A DNA stretch of 64,000 nucleotides from UBA3210 sp002363635 (GTDB lineage: Bacteria; Bacillota_I; Bacilli_A; RFN20; CAG-449). The notes below the pieces were generated by a model. That model searched no databases. It was not told the origin of the DNA and worked only from the letters and a program-made list of their open reading frames with translations. The first letter of the stretch is position 1. Each line of letters begins with the position of its first letter. The DNA is taken from positions 1 to 64,000 of the forward strand of contig CAMPBT010000006.1 of NCBI GenBank assembly GCA_946641515.1, given 5' to 3'. The position numbers were made by a program, and so were the translations under genes. Below are positions 24,732-34,684 of the stretch, in pieces.

Positions 24732-25706
24732 TTACAACTCTTTAATTAAAGATTCCATCTTTTTTGAAATTAATTCATAAGACTCGTTTTGTATTTCTTT
24801 ATAAGCTTCGTCAATAGTTGAATATTCTCCGCTCATAACTTTTTGCATTTCTAAGCTTAATAATCCAGGACTATCTTTACAAATACAGTTAACTCCATCA
24901 ATCAAAGACTTATTTGCCTCAATAGAGTTAATTGTAATAATCTGAGTCTTACTAAGTTTACCATCTAGAATATTTAAAATATCACAATTAGTATCACGAG
25001 TAACGTACATAAATTTCGCAAGTAAGACTGCAGATTTATAGAAATCTTCATTTACGTAGCTCTTAAGCATCATATTCTTTGGTAAGAATGGTAGTTGTCT
25101 TAAAATCTTATGTGAAGTTTTAAATAAACTAATTCCAGGTCCAAAAACATAGAATTTTAAATATGGTAATCTACGAGCAAGAAGTGCAATATCTTGAATA
25201 TCTTTTTCACATTTAAAACGTGAAACAGCAAGAACAAAAGGTTCTCCTTTTATTAATCCCGAATACTTTAAGAAAGATTCTTTCTCAATATCACTTAATT
25301 TTGTAAATTTAGATAAATTAATACCTGGACTTACAATTTCAATTCTTGTAGTAATTTCGTTTTCTAATAAAATTTTTTTATCAAATTCAGTAGGAACAAT
25401 AACTAAATTTGCTTTATTTAAATATTTCTTATCTTCAAAAGATAATTTAGCTTCTCCATTTTTATTAAAAACTGAGGAATCGATAAAATAATTAATAATT
25501 GTATTTATTTTATATTTTTCAGCACATAAAGAGATGTTTTCTTTATTATTTTCAACTCCAATGAACTGTGCAATGTGCACAGTTTCATCGAGTTCATCTG
25601 TTACTTCGTAACCTAGAAGTTCATAAATACTAACTAAATTTCTTCTAATTCGATATCCAGGTTGAACAAAATCTCCTTTAAACATCGAACTAACAAAGAT
25701 TTTCAT
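24732..25706 (-). CDS. Divergent GT-B (family 4-like) glycosyltransferase
   Basis: A 324-residue protein with a GT4-like layout. VIVPTEFDKKILLENEI near 105 and VSPGINLSKF near 128 mark the end of the first domain, and FVLAVSRFKCEKDIQDI near 157 opens the second. The usual C-terminal E-x7-E donor-site motif is not visible; the region reads VTRDTNCDILNILDGK. Activity is therefore uncertain. The start codon is 2 nt after the gyrA stop, with only GAAGAA as a ribosome-binding site, so it is probably coupled to gyrA. The gene ends next to the serS promoter. Confidence 0.6.
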   Translation of the reverse strand: MKIFVSSMFKGDFVQPGYRIRRNLVSIYELLGYEVTDELDETVHIAQFIGVENNKENISLCAEKYKINTIINYFIDSSVFNKNGEAKLSFEDKKYLNKANLVIVPTEFDKKILLENEITTRIEIVSPGINLSKFTKLSDIEKESFLKYSGLIKGEPFVLAVSRFKCEKDIQDIALLARRLPYLKFYVFGPGISLFKTSHKILRQLPFLPKNMMLKSYVNEDFYKSAVLLAKFMYVTRDTNCDILNILDGKLSKTQIITINSIEANKSLIDGVNCICKDSPGLLSLEMQKVMSGEYSTIDEAYKEIQNESYELISKKMESLIKEL

Positions 25707-25708
25707 AA

Positions 25709-28393
25709 TTATTCTTCTTCACTTTCATCGTTTGATGATAATTCTTCACCTGGTGCAACAGGAGTAATATCATCAGATGGATTTTCATTTTCTAAAACTT
25801 CATCAGCAGGAACTTCTAAGTTTTCTTCAACGACATCATCTTCATGCTTACCTAAAACAGTTAATGAAGAAACAACTTCGTTGTCTTTGATTCTAATAAC
25901 TTTAACGCCTTGAGTATTTCTACCAACAACTTTAACTTCTGTTAATGATGTTCTAATAACAATACCTGCGGCAGTGATAATCATAACATCTTCATCACCA
26001 TTGACTGATTTAGTAGTAACAATCTTACCTGTCTTATCAGTCATATTAAGTGTTGTAACACCCTTTGTACCTCTTGAAGTTAAACGATAATCTTCAAGTT
26101 TTGATAATTTACCATATCCGTGTTCAGAAATAACAAAGATTAAGTTACCTTCATCAGATGTTGATAAGCCAACAGCCTTGAAGCCTTCATCGAATGTAAT
26201 ACCCTTAACACCAGTTGCAGTTCTACCCATTGGTCTAACGTCTTCTTCTGGGAATTTAACCATCTTACCATTAGAACCAGAAATACAAATTAAAGCGTGA
26301 CCTGATGTTAATTTAACACCAAGTAATGTATCTCCATCTTTTAATGTAATAGCGATTTTACCTGTTTGTCTAATTAATCTAAATTCACTGATTGGTGTTC
26401 TCTTAACTAAACCGTTAACAGTTGCGAACATTAAATATTTATCATCTAAATTTTCTTCTTTACCATCAATTGCAACAATTGACATGACTTTTTCTTCTTT
26501 TTCAAATGCTTCAAATAAGTTTACATATGGTGTACCTTTTGAAGATCTTCCTGAAGCAGGAATCTTGTAACCACGAATTCTATAAACTTTACCTAAGTTT
26601 GTGAAGAATAATAAGTCTGTATGTGTTTTTGTATATAAGATTTGTTCAACTTCATCATCAGCATGAGTTGCCATACCTCTGACACCTTTACCGCCTCTAC
26701 GTTGAACTTTAAAATCATCAACTGATTGTCTCTTGATATAACCACCTGAAGTAGTAGTAATAATGATATCTTCTTCTGGAATTAAATCTTCATCATCGAT
26801 ATCTGCAACTTCATGTGAGATTTCAGTTAATCTTTTATCACCATATTTGTTCTTAATTTCTTCAAGTTCGCTGTCTACTAAATCAACAACCATCTGGTGA
26901 TCTGATAAAATTGCTCTTAAGTGTTCAATGAGAGCTTTTAATTGACTGATTTCTTCTTCAATAGAAATCTGTTCTAAGCCAGTTAATCTACCAAGTCTCA
27001 TATCAACGATAGCTTTTGTTTGAATATCATCTAAACCAAATCTAGCGGATAAAGCTGCTCTAGCTTCGTCCTGAGATTTATTATGTCTAATAATGTGAAC
27101 TACTTCATCAATGTTGAGAATTGCAGTTAATAAGCCTTCTAATAAATGTAATCTATCAGAAGCTTTGTTTAAATCAAATCTAGTTCTTCTTTCGACAACT
27201 TCACATTGGAAATCTAAATAGTACTGAAGCATTTCTTTAAGTGACATAACTTTTGGTTCGCCATTATATAATGCTAAGTTAATGATACCGAATGATGTTT
27301 GTAACTGAGTTAATTTAAATAACTGGTTAAGAATAACTTCTGGAACGACATCTCTTCTTAAATCAATAACAACTCTAATACCATCTTTGTTAGATTCATC
27401 TCTAATATCTGTAATTCCATCGATAACTTTATCTCTAACAAGTTGACCCATTGCTTCAATCATTGCAGCCTTATTTACTTGATAAGGAACTTCAGTAACA
27501 ATGATTTTTGCTTTTCCGTTTTCATGTTTTTCAATTCTTGCTTTTGAACGGATAGTAATTGAACCTCTACCTGTTTCATAAGCTTCTCTAATACCTGCTT
27601 TGCCTAAAATAATACCTGCAGTTGGGAAGTCAGGGCCTGGAATATATTCCATTAATTCATCAAGAGTAATTTCTGGATTTCTTGATAAAGCCTGAATACC
27701 ATTAATAACTTCAACTAAGTTGTGAGGAGGGATGTTAGTTGCCATACCTACCGCAATACCATTAGAACCATTGACAAGTAAGTTAGGAATACGTGAAGGA
27801 AGAACAACTGGTTCTTGTTCTTCACCATCGTAGTTATCCATGAAGTCGACTGTATCTTTCTTGATATCTCTAACCATTTCAAGAGCAATCTTTGAAAGTC
27901 TAGCTTCAGTATATCTCATAGCCGCTGCGCCATCACCATCAATAGAACCGAAGTTACCATGTCCATCGACAAGTGTATATCTAATTGAGAAAGGCTGAGC
28001 AAGTCTAACTAATGCGTTATAAATAGAAGAGTCCCCGTGTGGGTGAAAACGACCCATGACATCACCAACGATACGAGCACATTTTTTATGTGGTTTATCT
28101 GGAGTGTTACCAAGTTCGTTCATACCATAGATAATTCTTCTATGAACTGGTTTTAAGCCATCACGTACATCTGGTAAAGCACGTGAAACGATAACTGACA
28201 TTGCGTATTCCAAGAAAGATGTTTGAACTAATTTTGATAAATCTTTTTCAACTAATTCTGGAACAATACCTTCTTCAATACCTTCAATTTCTTTTTCTTC
28301 ATCATCAGAAATTTCTTCCGAAGCAGTTTCTACTTCTTTTTCTTCCTCGACATTTTCAAGGTCTAAATCATTTAAATTCTTTTCGTCTGCCAT
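25709..28393 (-). CDS. gyrA: DNA gyrase subunit A
   Basis: An 894-residue subunit. The catalytic Tyr is in AAMRYTEARL near 170, and the GyrA box QRRGGKG near 572 separates it from ParC. A five-to-six-blade C-terminal beta-pinwheel follows. Two unusual acidic stretches flank the enzyme: about 50 residues before VQTSFLEYAMSVIV, and about 40 at the C-terminus. Acidic tails in gyrases can modulate DNA wrapping. AAGGAGG precedes the ATG. It is 12 bp downstream of gyrB. Confidence 0.95.
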   Translation of the reverse strand: MADEKNLNDLDLENVEEEKEVETASEEISDDEEKEIEGIEEGIVPELVEKDLSKLVQTSFLEYAMSVIVSRALPDVRDGLKPVHRRIIYGMNELGNTPDKPHKKCARIVGDVMGRFHPHGDSSIYNALVRLAQPFSIRYTLVDGHGNFGSIDGDGAAAMRYTEARLSKIALEMVRDIKKDTVDFMDNYDGEEQEPVVLPSRIPNLLVNGSNGIAVGMATNIPPHNLVEVINGIQALSRNPEITLDELMEYIPGPDFPTAGIILGKAGIREAYETGRGSITIRSKARIEKHENGKAKIIVTEVPYQVNKAAMIEAMGQLVRDKVIDGITDIRDESNKDGIRVVIDLRRDVVPEVILNQLFKLTQLQTSFGIINLALYNGEPKVMSLKEMLQYYLDFQCEVVERRTRFDLNKASDRLHLLEGLLTAILNIDEVVHIIRHNKSQDEARAALSARFGLDDIQTKAIVDMRLGRLTGLEQISIEEEISQLKALIEHLRAILSDHQMVVDLVDSELEEIKNKYGDKRLTEISHEVADIDDEDLIPEEDIIITTTSGGYIKRQSVDDFKVQRRGGKGVRGMATHADDEVEQILYTKTHTDLLFFTNLGKVYRIRGYKIPASGRSSKGTPYVNLFEAFEKEEKVMSIVAIDGKEENLDDKYLMFATVNGLVKRTPISEFRLIRQTGKIAITLKDGDTLLGVKLTSGHALICISGSNGKMVKFPEEDVRPMGRTATGVKGITFDEGFKAVGLSTSDEGNLIFVISEHGYGKLSKLEDYRLTSRGTKGVTTLNMTDKTGKIVTTKSVNGDEDVMIITAAGIVIRTSLTEVKVVGRNTQGVKVIRIKDNEVVSSLTVLGKHEDDVVEENLEVPADEVLENENPSDDITPVAPGEELSSNDESEEE

Positions 28394-28405
28394 AATTTAT
28401 CCTCC

Positions 28406-30436
28406 TTATGCCTGGTTATCAATATTTTCAACGAACTTAGCGTTTTCTTTAATAAAGTCTCTTCTTGGTTCGACTCTATCACCCATAAGTTCATCAAAGA
28501 TTCTGTCTGCTTCCATAGCATCTGACATATTGACTCTCATCATCTTTCTGTTCTTAGGATCCATTGTTGTTTCCCATAACTGTTCATAGTCCATTTCACC
28601 TAAACCTTTATATCTTTGGATAGATAAACGTTTAGCTCTTTCTGGACCTAACTGTTTCTTTAAGAAGTTGAGTTGGTCATCGTTGTAACAATAATAATCA
28701 CGTTTACCTGCTGAAGCCTTGTATAGAGGTGGTTGAGCAATATAAACATAACCATTTTCAATTAAAGGTTTCATGTAACGATAGAAGAATGTTAAGAGAA
28801 GGATTCTAATATGAGATCCATCAACATCAGCATCGGTCATGATAACTACTTTGTGATATCTAATTTTTGTAATATCGAATTCGGAACCAAATCCACCTCC
28901 AATAGCAATGATTAAGTTACCAATTTCAGCGTTTGCTAAAGCTCTCTTAGCAAGAACTTTTTCAACGTTAAGGATTTTACCTCTTAATGGTAAGATAGCC
29001 TGTGTTTCTCTATCTCTTCCCTGCTTAGCAGAACCGCCAGCAGAGTCACCTTCGACGATGTATAATTCACATCTTTCAGGTTCTTTAGATGAACAGTCAG
29101 CAAGTTTACCTGGTAATGAGTTGATATCTAAAGCTGTCTTTCTTCTTGTGTTTTCTCTTGCAGCTTTTGCAGCAAGTCTAGCATTAGAAGCAAGGATAAC
29201 TTTATCCATAATTAACTTAGCTTCTTTTGGATTTTCATTTAAATATCTTTCTAATGCTTCACCAAAGATATTTGAAACAATCTTTCTAACTTCGAAGTTA
29301 CCAAGTCTACCTTTTGTTTGTCCTTCATACTGAGGATCTGGGTGCTTGATTGAAACAATAGCAGTAATACCTTCTAAGCAGTCATCCTTAGTAAGACCTT
29401 CATCATTGTCTTTTAAGAATTTATTTGCTTTTGCATATGCGTTAATAACTCTAACTAAAGCAAGTCTAAAGCCTTCTTCGTGAGTACCGCCATCATGAGT
29501 ATAAATATTATTACAGAATGAATAGACACCAGCAACGTATGTATCGTTGTACTGCATAGCAATTTCAACACTTACATATTCATCTTTAGCACCTTCTGGT
29601 TTTTCTGCTTCTGTATATCTCTTTTCTCTACCTTCGCAATAAACAACATCTTCTGAAAGAGGAACTTTGTTTTTGTTTAAATACTGAACGTATTCCTTAA
29701 CACCACCTTCGTAAAGGTATGTTTCGTGAATCCATTTTGTTTCATCGTCTGCTCTTTCATCATTGATGATGATTTTGACACCTTTATTTAAGAAAGCCAT
29801 TTGTCTTAAGTGTTCTCTAATTACACTAAAATCAAATACTTGAGTTTCTTTAAAGATTTCTGCATCAGGTTTAAATGTAACGATAGTACCTGAATCAGTA
29901 CAGTCGCCAATACGTGTACAAGGTTGAACTGTGTGACCACCATTTTCAAATCTAATAGTGTAAATGCCACCGTCTTTATGAACTTCTACTGTTAACCATT
30001 CTGATAAAGCATTAACAACAGATGCACCAACACCGTGTAAACCACCAGAGACTTTATAACCGCCGCCTTCACCGAATTTACCACCAGCATGTAACTTTGT
30101 ATAAACAGTTTCCAGAGCGGAAATACCAGTTTTAGCAACAATACCAACTGGAATACCACGACCATTATCTTTAACTGTAACTGTGTCACCTTTATTGATA
30201 GTTACGTGAATTACATCACAGTATCCCGCTAAAGCTTCATCAATAGCGTTATCGACAATTTCCCATACGCAGTGATGTAAACCTGATGATGAAGTAGTAC
30301 CGATGTACATACCAGGTCTCTTTCTAACTGCTTCTAGACCTTCAAGAACTTGAATATTCTTTTCAGTATAGTTCTTGTCTGCCATATCTTCTTTTGCAAT
30401 AAAAGTATGAGTTTCTTTTTCAAATTCTTCTGGCAT
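28406..30436 (-). CDS. gyrB: DNA gyrase subunit B
   Basis: A 676-residue subunit. The GHKL ATPase domain shows EIVDNAIDEA, DNGRGIPVG and GLHGVGASVVNALS. The Toprim domain shows EGDSAGGSAKQGRD and MTDADVDGSHI, and QRYKGLGEM follows. There is no 170-residue insertion, so it is the short Gram-positive form. The start is ATG 30436 with AGGAGG, one base after the recF stop. The N-terminus has about 25 extra polar residues before YTEKNIQVLEGLEAVRKRPGMYIG. Confidence 0.95.
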   Translation of the reverse strand: MPEEFEKETHTFIAKEDMADKNYTEKNIQVLEGLEAVRKRPGMYIGTTSSSGLHHCVWEIVDNAIDEALAGYCDVIHVTINKGDTVTVKDNGRGIPVGIVAKTGISALETVYTKLHAGGKFGEGGGYKVSGGLHGVGASVVNALSEWLTVEVHKDGGIYTIRFENGGHTVQPCTRIGDCTDSGTIVTFKPDAEIFKETQVFDFSVIREHLRQMAFLNKGVKIIINDERADDETKWIHETYLYEGGVKEYVQYLNKNKVPLSEDVVYCEGREKRYTEAEKPEGAKDEYVSVEIAMQYNDTYVAGVYSFCNNIYTHDGGTHEEGFRLALVRVINAYAKANKFLKDNDEGLTKDDCLEGITAIVSIKHPDPQYEGQTKGRLGNFEVRKIVSNIFGEALERYLNENPKEAKLIMDKVILASNARLAAKAARENTRRKTALDINSLPGKLADCSSKEPERCELYIVEGDSAGGSAKQGRDRETQAILPLRGKILNVEKVLAKRALANAEIGNLIIAIGGGFGSEFDITKIRYHKVVIMTDADVDGSHIRILLLTFFYRYMKPLIENGYVYIAQPPLYKASAGKRDYYCYNDDQLNFLKKQLGPERAKRLSIQRYKGLGEMDYEQLWETTMDPKNRKMMRVNMSDAMEADRIFDELMGDRVEPRRDFIKENAKFVENIDNQA

Positions 30437-30437
30437 T

Positions 30438-31523
30438 TTAGTTCCTCCTATATACCTTATTCTCTTCAACTACATAATAGTTGACGTCTTCTTTTTTAAT
30501 ATCGTCTTTTGCACAGGTAATAAATACTTGTGAATAAGAAGATAACTCGTTAATTAAATTATTTTGATGATTTTCATCTAGTTCAGAAAGTACATCATCA
30601 AGAATAATGATTGGATCTTGGTTTGTTTTCTCTTTAATCCATTTAACTAATGTAAGTTTAAGTGATAATGATGCGAGTCTATTTTGACCTTGAGAAGCAT
30701 ATGTCGCGACATTCTTTCCTCCAAGTAACATTAAGAAATCATCTTTATGTACTCCGTAGGAAGTGCTGCCTCTTCTAATATCATCTTCAAGAGACATTTC
30801 ATATTTACTTCTTGCAGCTTCTTTAAAATCAGTTGGATCATCCTCTTCATCTAAAGAGCTCTTATAGATAATCTTTAGTTTACTTGGAGAATCATCAATA
30901 TTTTTAAATATTTCATTTATCTTAGAATCAATTTCTTCAATAAACTTCTTCCTTACTTTGAAAATTTGATATTCAAACGGAATCATTTGTTCAGTAATCA
31001 CTTCAATGTATCCACGATTTACTTCTTTTTCTTTAAGCATCGCATTACGTTGTTTAAGAAGATTCTTATATTGAACTAAGTCATTCATATACAAACGATA
31101 TAACGAACTTAAATTCATATCGATAAGTTTTCTTCTTTCCATCGGACTATCTTTAAAAAGAAGTACATCATCTGGAGTAAATAAAACATTTAATAATATT
31201 CCTGATAATTCAGATAATTTGGTGAGTTTAATATCATTTCGAAATATTTGTTTGCCTTGGTTAGAAATAACTGCTTCAAGAACTTCTTTTCTACTTGTTT
31301 CAAATTCTAGATGAATACGAGCAAATTCTTCTTTGAATTTAATTATCTCTTTATCATCGTTAGCGCGGTAAGATTTACCAATAGTCATAAAGTTAATCGC
31401 TTCAACTAAGTTAGTCTTACCAGTACCGTTCTCTCCAATAAAGACATTGATTCCTGAAGATAGATGTAAATCAAGGTTTTCGTAATTTCTGAAATTAACT
31501 AATTTTAAATTACTTATTATCAT
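30438..31523 (-). CDS. recF: DNA replication/repair protein RecF
   Basis: A 361-residue SMC-like ATPase that helps load RecA at gaps. Walker A is GENGTGKTN near 33, the signature-motif region is ASQGQNRLASLSLKL near 275, and Walker B is PIIILDDVLSELD near 300. It starts inside the 3' end of yaaA (14-bp overlap) and ends one base before gyrB, so it is coupled to both. Confidence 0.95.
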   Translation of the reverse strand: MIISNLKLVNFRNYENLDLHLSSGINVFIGENGTGKTNLVEAINFMTIGKSYRANDDKEIIKFKEEFARIHLEFETSRKEVLEAVISNQGKQIFRNDIKLTKLSELSGILLNVLFTPDDVLLFKDSPMERRKLIDMNLSSLYRLYMNDLVQYKNLLKQRNAMLKEKEVNRGYIEVITEQMIPFEYQIFKVRKKFIEEIDSKINEIFKNIDDSPSKLKIIYKSSLDEEDDPTDFKEAARSKYEMSLEDDIRRGSTSYGVHKDDFLMLLGGKNVATYASQGQNRLASLSLKLTLVKWIKEKTNQDPIIILDDVLSELDENHQNNLINELSSYSQVFITCAKDDIKKEDVNYYVVEENKVYRRN

Positions 31524-31728
31524 TAACGACTAAGTAATCTTGTCCGAGTACGCTTACTTTATCGCCATCTCTTAATTTTCTGCCTCTACGATTATCAACT
31601 TCTCCATTGATAATAACTTCATTCTCTGCTAAGAAGATTTTCGCTTCTCCTCCAGAAGAGATGATGTCAGCAATCTTTAAGAACTGACCTAATGTAACGT
31701 AATCTGTATAAATAGTAATGTTCTTCAT
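31510..31728 (-). CDS. yaaA: S4-domain RNA-binding protein YaaA (RlbA-like)
   Basis: A 72-residue S4-domain protein (TLGQFLKIADIISSGGEAK, then EVDNRRGRKLRDGDKV). The dnaN-yaaA-recF-gyrB order is conserved in Bacillota, and the family has been linked to ribosome assembly. GGTGAGG lies before the ATG. Confidence 0.9.
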   Translation of the reverse strand: MKNITIYTDYVTLGQFLKIADIISSGGEAKIFLAENEVIINGEVDNRRGRKLRDGDKVSVLGQDYLVVNDNK

Positions 31729-31747
31729 AATTCCTCACCTAGGTCAA

Positions 31748-31756
31748 ATTGTAACA
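31748..31756 (-). promoter_or_regulatory. Extended -10 promoter of yaaA-recF-gyrB-gyrA
   Basis: The minus strand reads TGTTACAAT, an extended -10, about 20 nt before the yaaA start. No consensus -35 is visible in the AT-rich upstream DNA. The rest of 31757-31937 shows no gene. Confidence 0.6.
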
Positions 31757-31933
31757 TATTTATATATAAATATAAATATTTAATTTGTTAAACTTTTAAA
31801 TTATTAATGTTTTTTGAATAATTCTTTCTAAAATTGACGTATTTCCTTATTTTTAAGGCGTATAAAGAGAATTTATTGAGAAGTAAGTAAATAATTCATA
31901 AAGACTTTAAATTAAGTTTATAAGACTAAAAGA

Positions 31934-31967
31934 AGACAAAAAAAGCCACCCTTGTGAGGTGACCTTG
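31934..31967 (-). terminator. Terminator of dnaN
   Basis: On the minus strand a 9-bp stem with two wobble pairs (AAGGTCACC with GGTGGCTTT) is followed by a run of seven T. It separates dnaA-dnaN from the yaaA operon. Confidence 0.8.
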
Positions 31968-31982
31968 TATATAAATTAAATC

Positions 31983-33104
31983 CTAGTAATATGATCTAAC
32001 TGGTGTAACGATTTGAATGATTGATTCATCTTCTGGAGAAGTGACTCTAAAAGCATTCATTTCACCTGCAAAAGATAAAATTACATCTTCACTTTGAGCA
32101 GCTTTAATTGCATCAGTGACATAATCAACGTTGAATGAAATATCAAGTCTACCGCCTTCATATTCAAATAATTCAACTTTTTCATTAGCAGAACCAATCT
32201 GTTCTGATTTAGATGAAATTTCAACTCCTGCTTCATCAAGAGATAATTTAACAATTCTTTCTCTTTCAACTGCAAGTAAAGATACACGTTGCATTGCGTT
32301 AACAAATGCATTAGCGTTAACTTTTAAAACATATGGGTAATTTGAAGGAATCATTCTACTTGTCTTTGGGAAATCACCATTGATTAATCTTGAATAGAAC
32401 ATAGTTCCACCAAATTCAAAGACAACTTTGTTACCTGCGATATGTAATGTAATTTGATCATTTTCGAGCAATTTAGAAACTTCATTTAAAGCTTTAACTG
32501 GAATATTTACTTCGAATGTATTTGAATTGCTAATATGTGAAGTCTTTTTTGATAATCTGTATGAATCAGTTGCAACAAATTCAGCAAGACCTGAACCTGC
32601 TTTAAAATTAACTGCTGTTAAGATAGGTCTAACATCTCTAGTTGATGCTGCAAATGTTGTTTGAGAAACAATCTTTTTAAATTCAGCATCTGATAAAACT
32701 ACTTTTTCACCAGAAACTGCTAAATCTAAATCTGGATATTCTTCACTTCTCATTGAATTTAATTGGAAGTGAGCTTTATTATCAGAAATTTGAACAATAA
32801 CATCATCAATAACTTCAATAGTTACTTTTTCTCCATCTAATCTTCTAACGATTTCAAGTAAATACTTAGCAGAGATTAATGTAGAACCTTCTGTATAATT
32901 TTCAATAAATGTTTTATCGTCTTTAGAAACTGGTAAGAAATTTTTAATTGTGATTTCATTATCACTTCCAAGAACTGTTAAACCATCATCATTCATTTCT
33001 AATTTAAAGTTTAAAAATGCTGGTGTAGGTGACTTAGGTCCGATAGCAACGTTAACTGTATTTAACTGCTTGAGGAACGAAACTCTGTTGACTGTGAATT
33101 TCAT
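31983..33104 (-). CDS. dnaN: DNA polymerase III sliding clamp (beta)
   Basis: A 373-residue clamp with three repeated domains and the typical MKFTVNRVSFLKQL opening. The C-terminal IQIVTPVRSYY matches the family ending near the hydrophobic pocket for partner peptides. ATG 33104 is taken over the ATG nine bases upstream on homology; AAGGAG lies about 10 nt before it. Promoter: TACAAT on the minus strand (near 33213-33208). Confidence 0.95.
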   Translation of the reverse strand: MKFTVNRVSFLKQLNTVNVAIGPKSPTPAFLNFKLEMNDDGLTVLGSDNEITIKNFLPVSKDDKTFIENYTEGSTLISAKYLLEIVRRLDGEKVTIEVIDDVIVQISDNKAHFQLNSMRSEEYPDLDLAVSGEKVVLSDAEFKKIVSQTTFAASTRDVRPILTAVNFKAGSGLAEFVATDSYRLSKKTSHISNSNTFEVNIPVKALNEVSKLLENDQITLHIAGNKVVFEFGGTMFYSRLINGDFPKTSRMIPSNYPYVLKVNANAFVNAMQRVSLLAVERERIVKLSLDEAGVEISSKSEQIGSANEKVELFEYEGGRLDISFNVDYVTDAIKAAQSEDVILSFAGEMNAFRVTSPEDESIIQIVTPVRSYY

Positions 33105-33130
33105 ATAATTCATTCTCCTTTTTAAGATTT

Positions 33131-33170
33131 TAATAATACTAATAATAAGCTTTGTGGATACTGTGGAAAA
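33131..33170. other. Origin unwinding module: tandem DnaA boxes plus DnaA-trio-like tract
   Basis: Between dnaA and dnaN the minus strand carries TTTTCCACA (33170-33162) and GTATCCACA (33161-33153) back to back. Beyond them, the plus strand read 3'-to-5' from 33148 to 33131 gives AAT AAT AAT CAT AAT AAT. This matches the published DnaA-trio pattern 3'-(G/A)AT-5' in five of six repeats. Box-spacer-trio geometry resembles the B. subtilis unwinding element. Confidence 0.7.
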
Positions 33171-33232
33171 GCCACTTTTACTCACAAAAATATTGTATCA
33201 TATTTAGACTTAAAATACTATAAGTATTTTGT

Positions 33233-34597
33233 TTATTGCTTTAGATTTTTTTTGATTTGTGAAATTGCTGTGGAGAGTTGGTTGTCAACTTTCAACATTG
33301 TTTCAATTTTTTCAACACTAGACATAACTGTTGAATGATCTCTACCTGAGAAAGCTTTACCAATTTGAACAAAAGGCATGTTTAACATGTTTCTAAGTAG
33401 GTACATTGAAATCTGTCTAGCAAGAGCGATTTGAGAAGTTCTAACTTTAGATCTAATTTGTGAATCTGATAAGTGATAGAAGTCTCCAACTGCATCGATA
33501 ATTTCATCAGGAGTAAGCTCATGTTTCTTATCTTTTATGATAACAGAGCCTCCAACTGCTTCTTTAATTGTGTTTAAATCAATTGAATCAAAATGTCTTA
33601 CGTTAATTGTATAGAAAATGACTTTATTTAAGGCACTTTCGAGTTCCCTAACGTTTCTATTGAAGTTTTCTGCTAAGAAAATCAAACCATCTTCATCAAA
33701 ATCGTTTAAATCTAGGCCGTTTGCTTCAATTTTATTTTTTAAAATTTGAATCATTGTATTAGTATCTGGAGTATTGATTGAAACAGATAAACCGGAGTTA
33801 AATCTAGATACTAATCTATCTTCAAGTCCTTTTAATTCATTTGGGTGTCTATCAGAAGTTAAAATAATTTGCTTATTTGAGTTAACTAAAATATTGAAAA
33901 TGTTGAAGAACATTTCACTAGTCTTAACTTTTTCTGATAAGAACTGAATATCATCAACTAAAAGAACATCAATAGTCTTCATGAAATCCTTAAAGGATTC
34001 AGTTTGTTGATCACCACGAGAATATTTGATGAATTCATCAATAAAAGCATCAGTTGTGATATAAAGAACTTTTTTGCTTGGATTATTTGCTTTGATATAG
34101 TTACCTAAAGCATGAATTAAGTGTGTTTTACCTAAACCAGTTTTTGAGTAAATGAATAATGGGTTAAAACTAGTTCCAGGATTTCTTCCAATGAATAATG
34201 CTGCTTGAACTGCTTCCCTGTTTGAATCACCGACAACATAGTTGTCAAATGTGTATTTAGGGTTAAGTGAATAAGATTGAAAGAAAGGAGATTTAGCTTC
34301 TTGTTTAGGAAGATCTACATTAACAATTTCGTTTTTTGTAATGAATTCAATCTCAAAGTCAGACTGTGTTACATCGTTTAGACATTCTTTAACTAATTCT
34401 TTAGTTTGGACATCTTTTTGGATGAATTGAATAGCGAGTGCGCTACTAGCCAAGATATAAATCTTGTTTCCTTCGATTTTATGTACTTTTGTATCAGCAA
34501 AAAAGGAATCGAATACGTGTCGATCTTGTATACGATTACTTACTCTTTCGAGAACAGCATTCCAAATTTGGTTTTGTTGGTCAAGAGAAATTGCCAT
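33233..34597 (-). CDS. dnaA: Chromosomal replication initiator DnaA
   Basis: A 454-residue AAA+ initiator. An N-terminal domain (1-85) and a short linker precede FDNYVVGDSNREAVQAA. Walker A reads KTGLGKTHL, Walker B VLLVDDIQFL, and the arginine finger lies in LVSRFNSGL. The C-terminal helix-turn-helix ends with the box-reading signature GRDHSTVMSS. The start is ATG 34597 with GAGGT upstream. It is transcribed leftward from oriC. Confidence 0.97.
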   Translation of the reverse strand: MAISLDQQNQIWNAVLERVSNRIQDRHVFDSFFADTKVHKIEGNKIYILASSALAIQFIQKDVQTKELVKECLNDVTQSDFEIEFITKNEIVNVDLPKQEAKSPFFQSYSLNPKYTFDNYVVGDSNREAVQAALFIGRNPGTSFNPLFIYSKTGLGKTHLIHALGNYIKANNPSKKVLYITTDAFIDEFIKYSRGDQQTESFKDFMKTIDVLLVDDIQFLSEKVKTSEMFFNIFNILVNSNKQIILTSDRHPNELKGLEDRLVSRFNSGLSVSINTPDTNTMIQILKNKIEANGLDLNDFDEDGLIFLAENFNRNVRELESALNKVIFYTINVRHFDSIDLNTIKEAVGGSVIIKDKKHELTPDEIIDAVGDFYHLSDSQIRSKVRTSQIALARQISMYLLRNMLNMPFVQIGKAFSGRDHSTVMSSVEKIETMLKVDNQLSTAISQIKKNLKQ

Positions 34598-34635
34598 AAC
34601 ATTATACCTCATTAAAAAATCTTTCTACATTAATA

Positions 34636-34647
34636 TACCATATGGTA
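34636..34647. promoter_or_regulatory. 12-bp palindrome in the dnaA leader
   Basis: The perfect palindrome TACCATATGGTA lies 38 bp before the dnaA ATG and overlaps a possible -10 (TATATT on the minus strand). It does not match a DnaA box, so it is a candidate operator for another regulator. Confidence 0.45.
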
Positions 34648-34684
34648 TGTGTGAAAGTATATTAAAAAAATATACAATTTTTAG

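Noticed and set aside
28174..28189. CACGTGAAAC in gyrA as a third parS site
   Set aside because: Only the right half-site matches; the left half is AAAG, and the bases encode a conserved stretch (VSRALPD) of GyrA.
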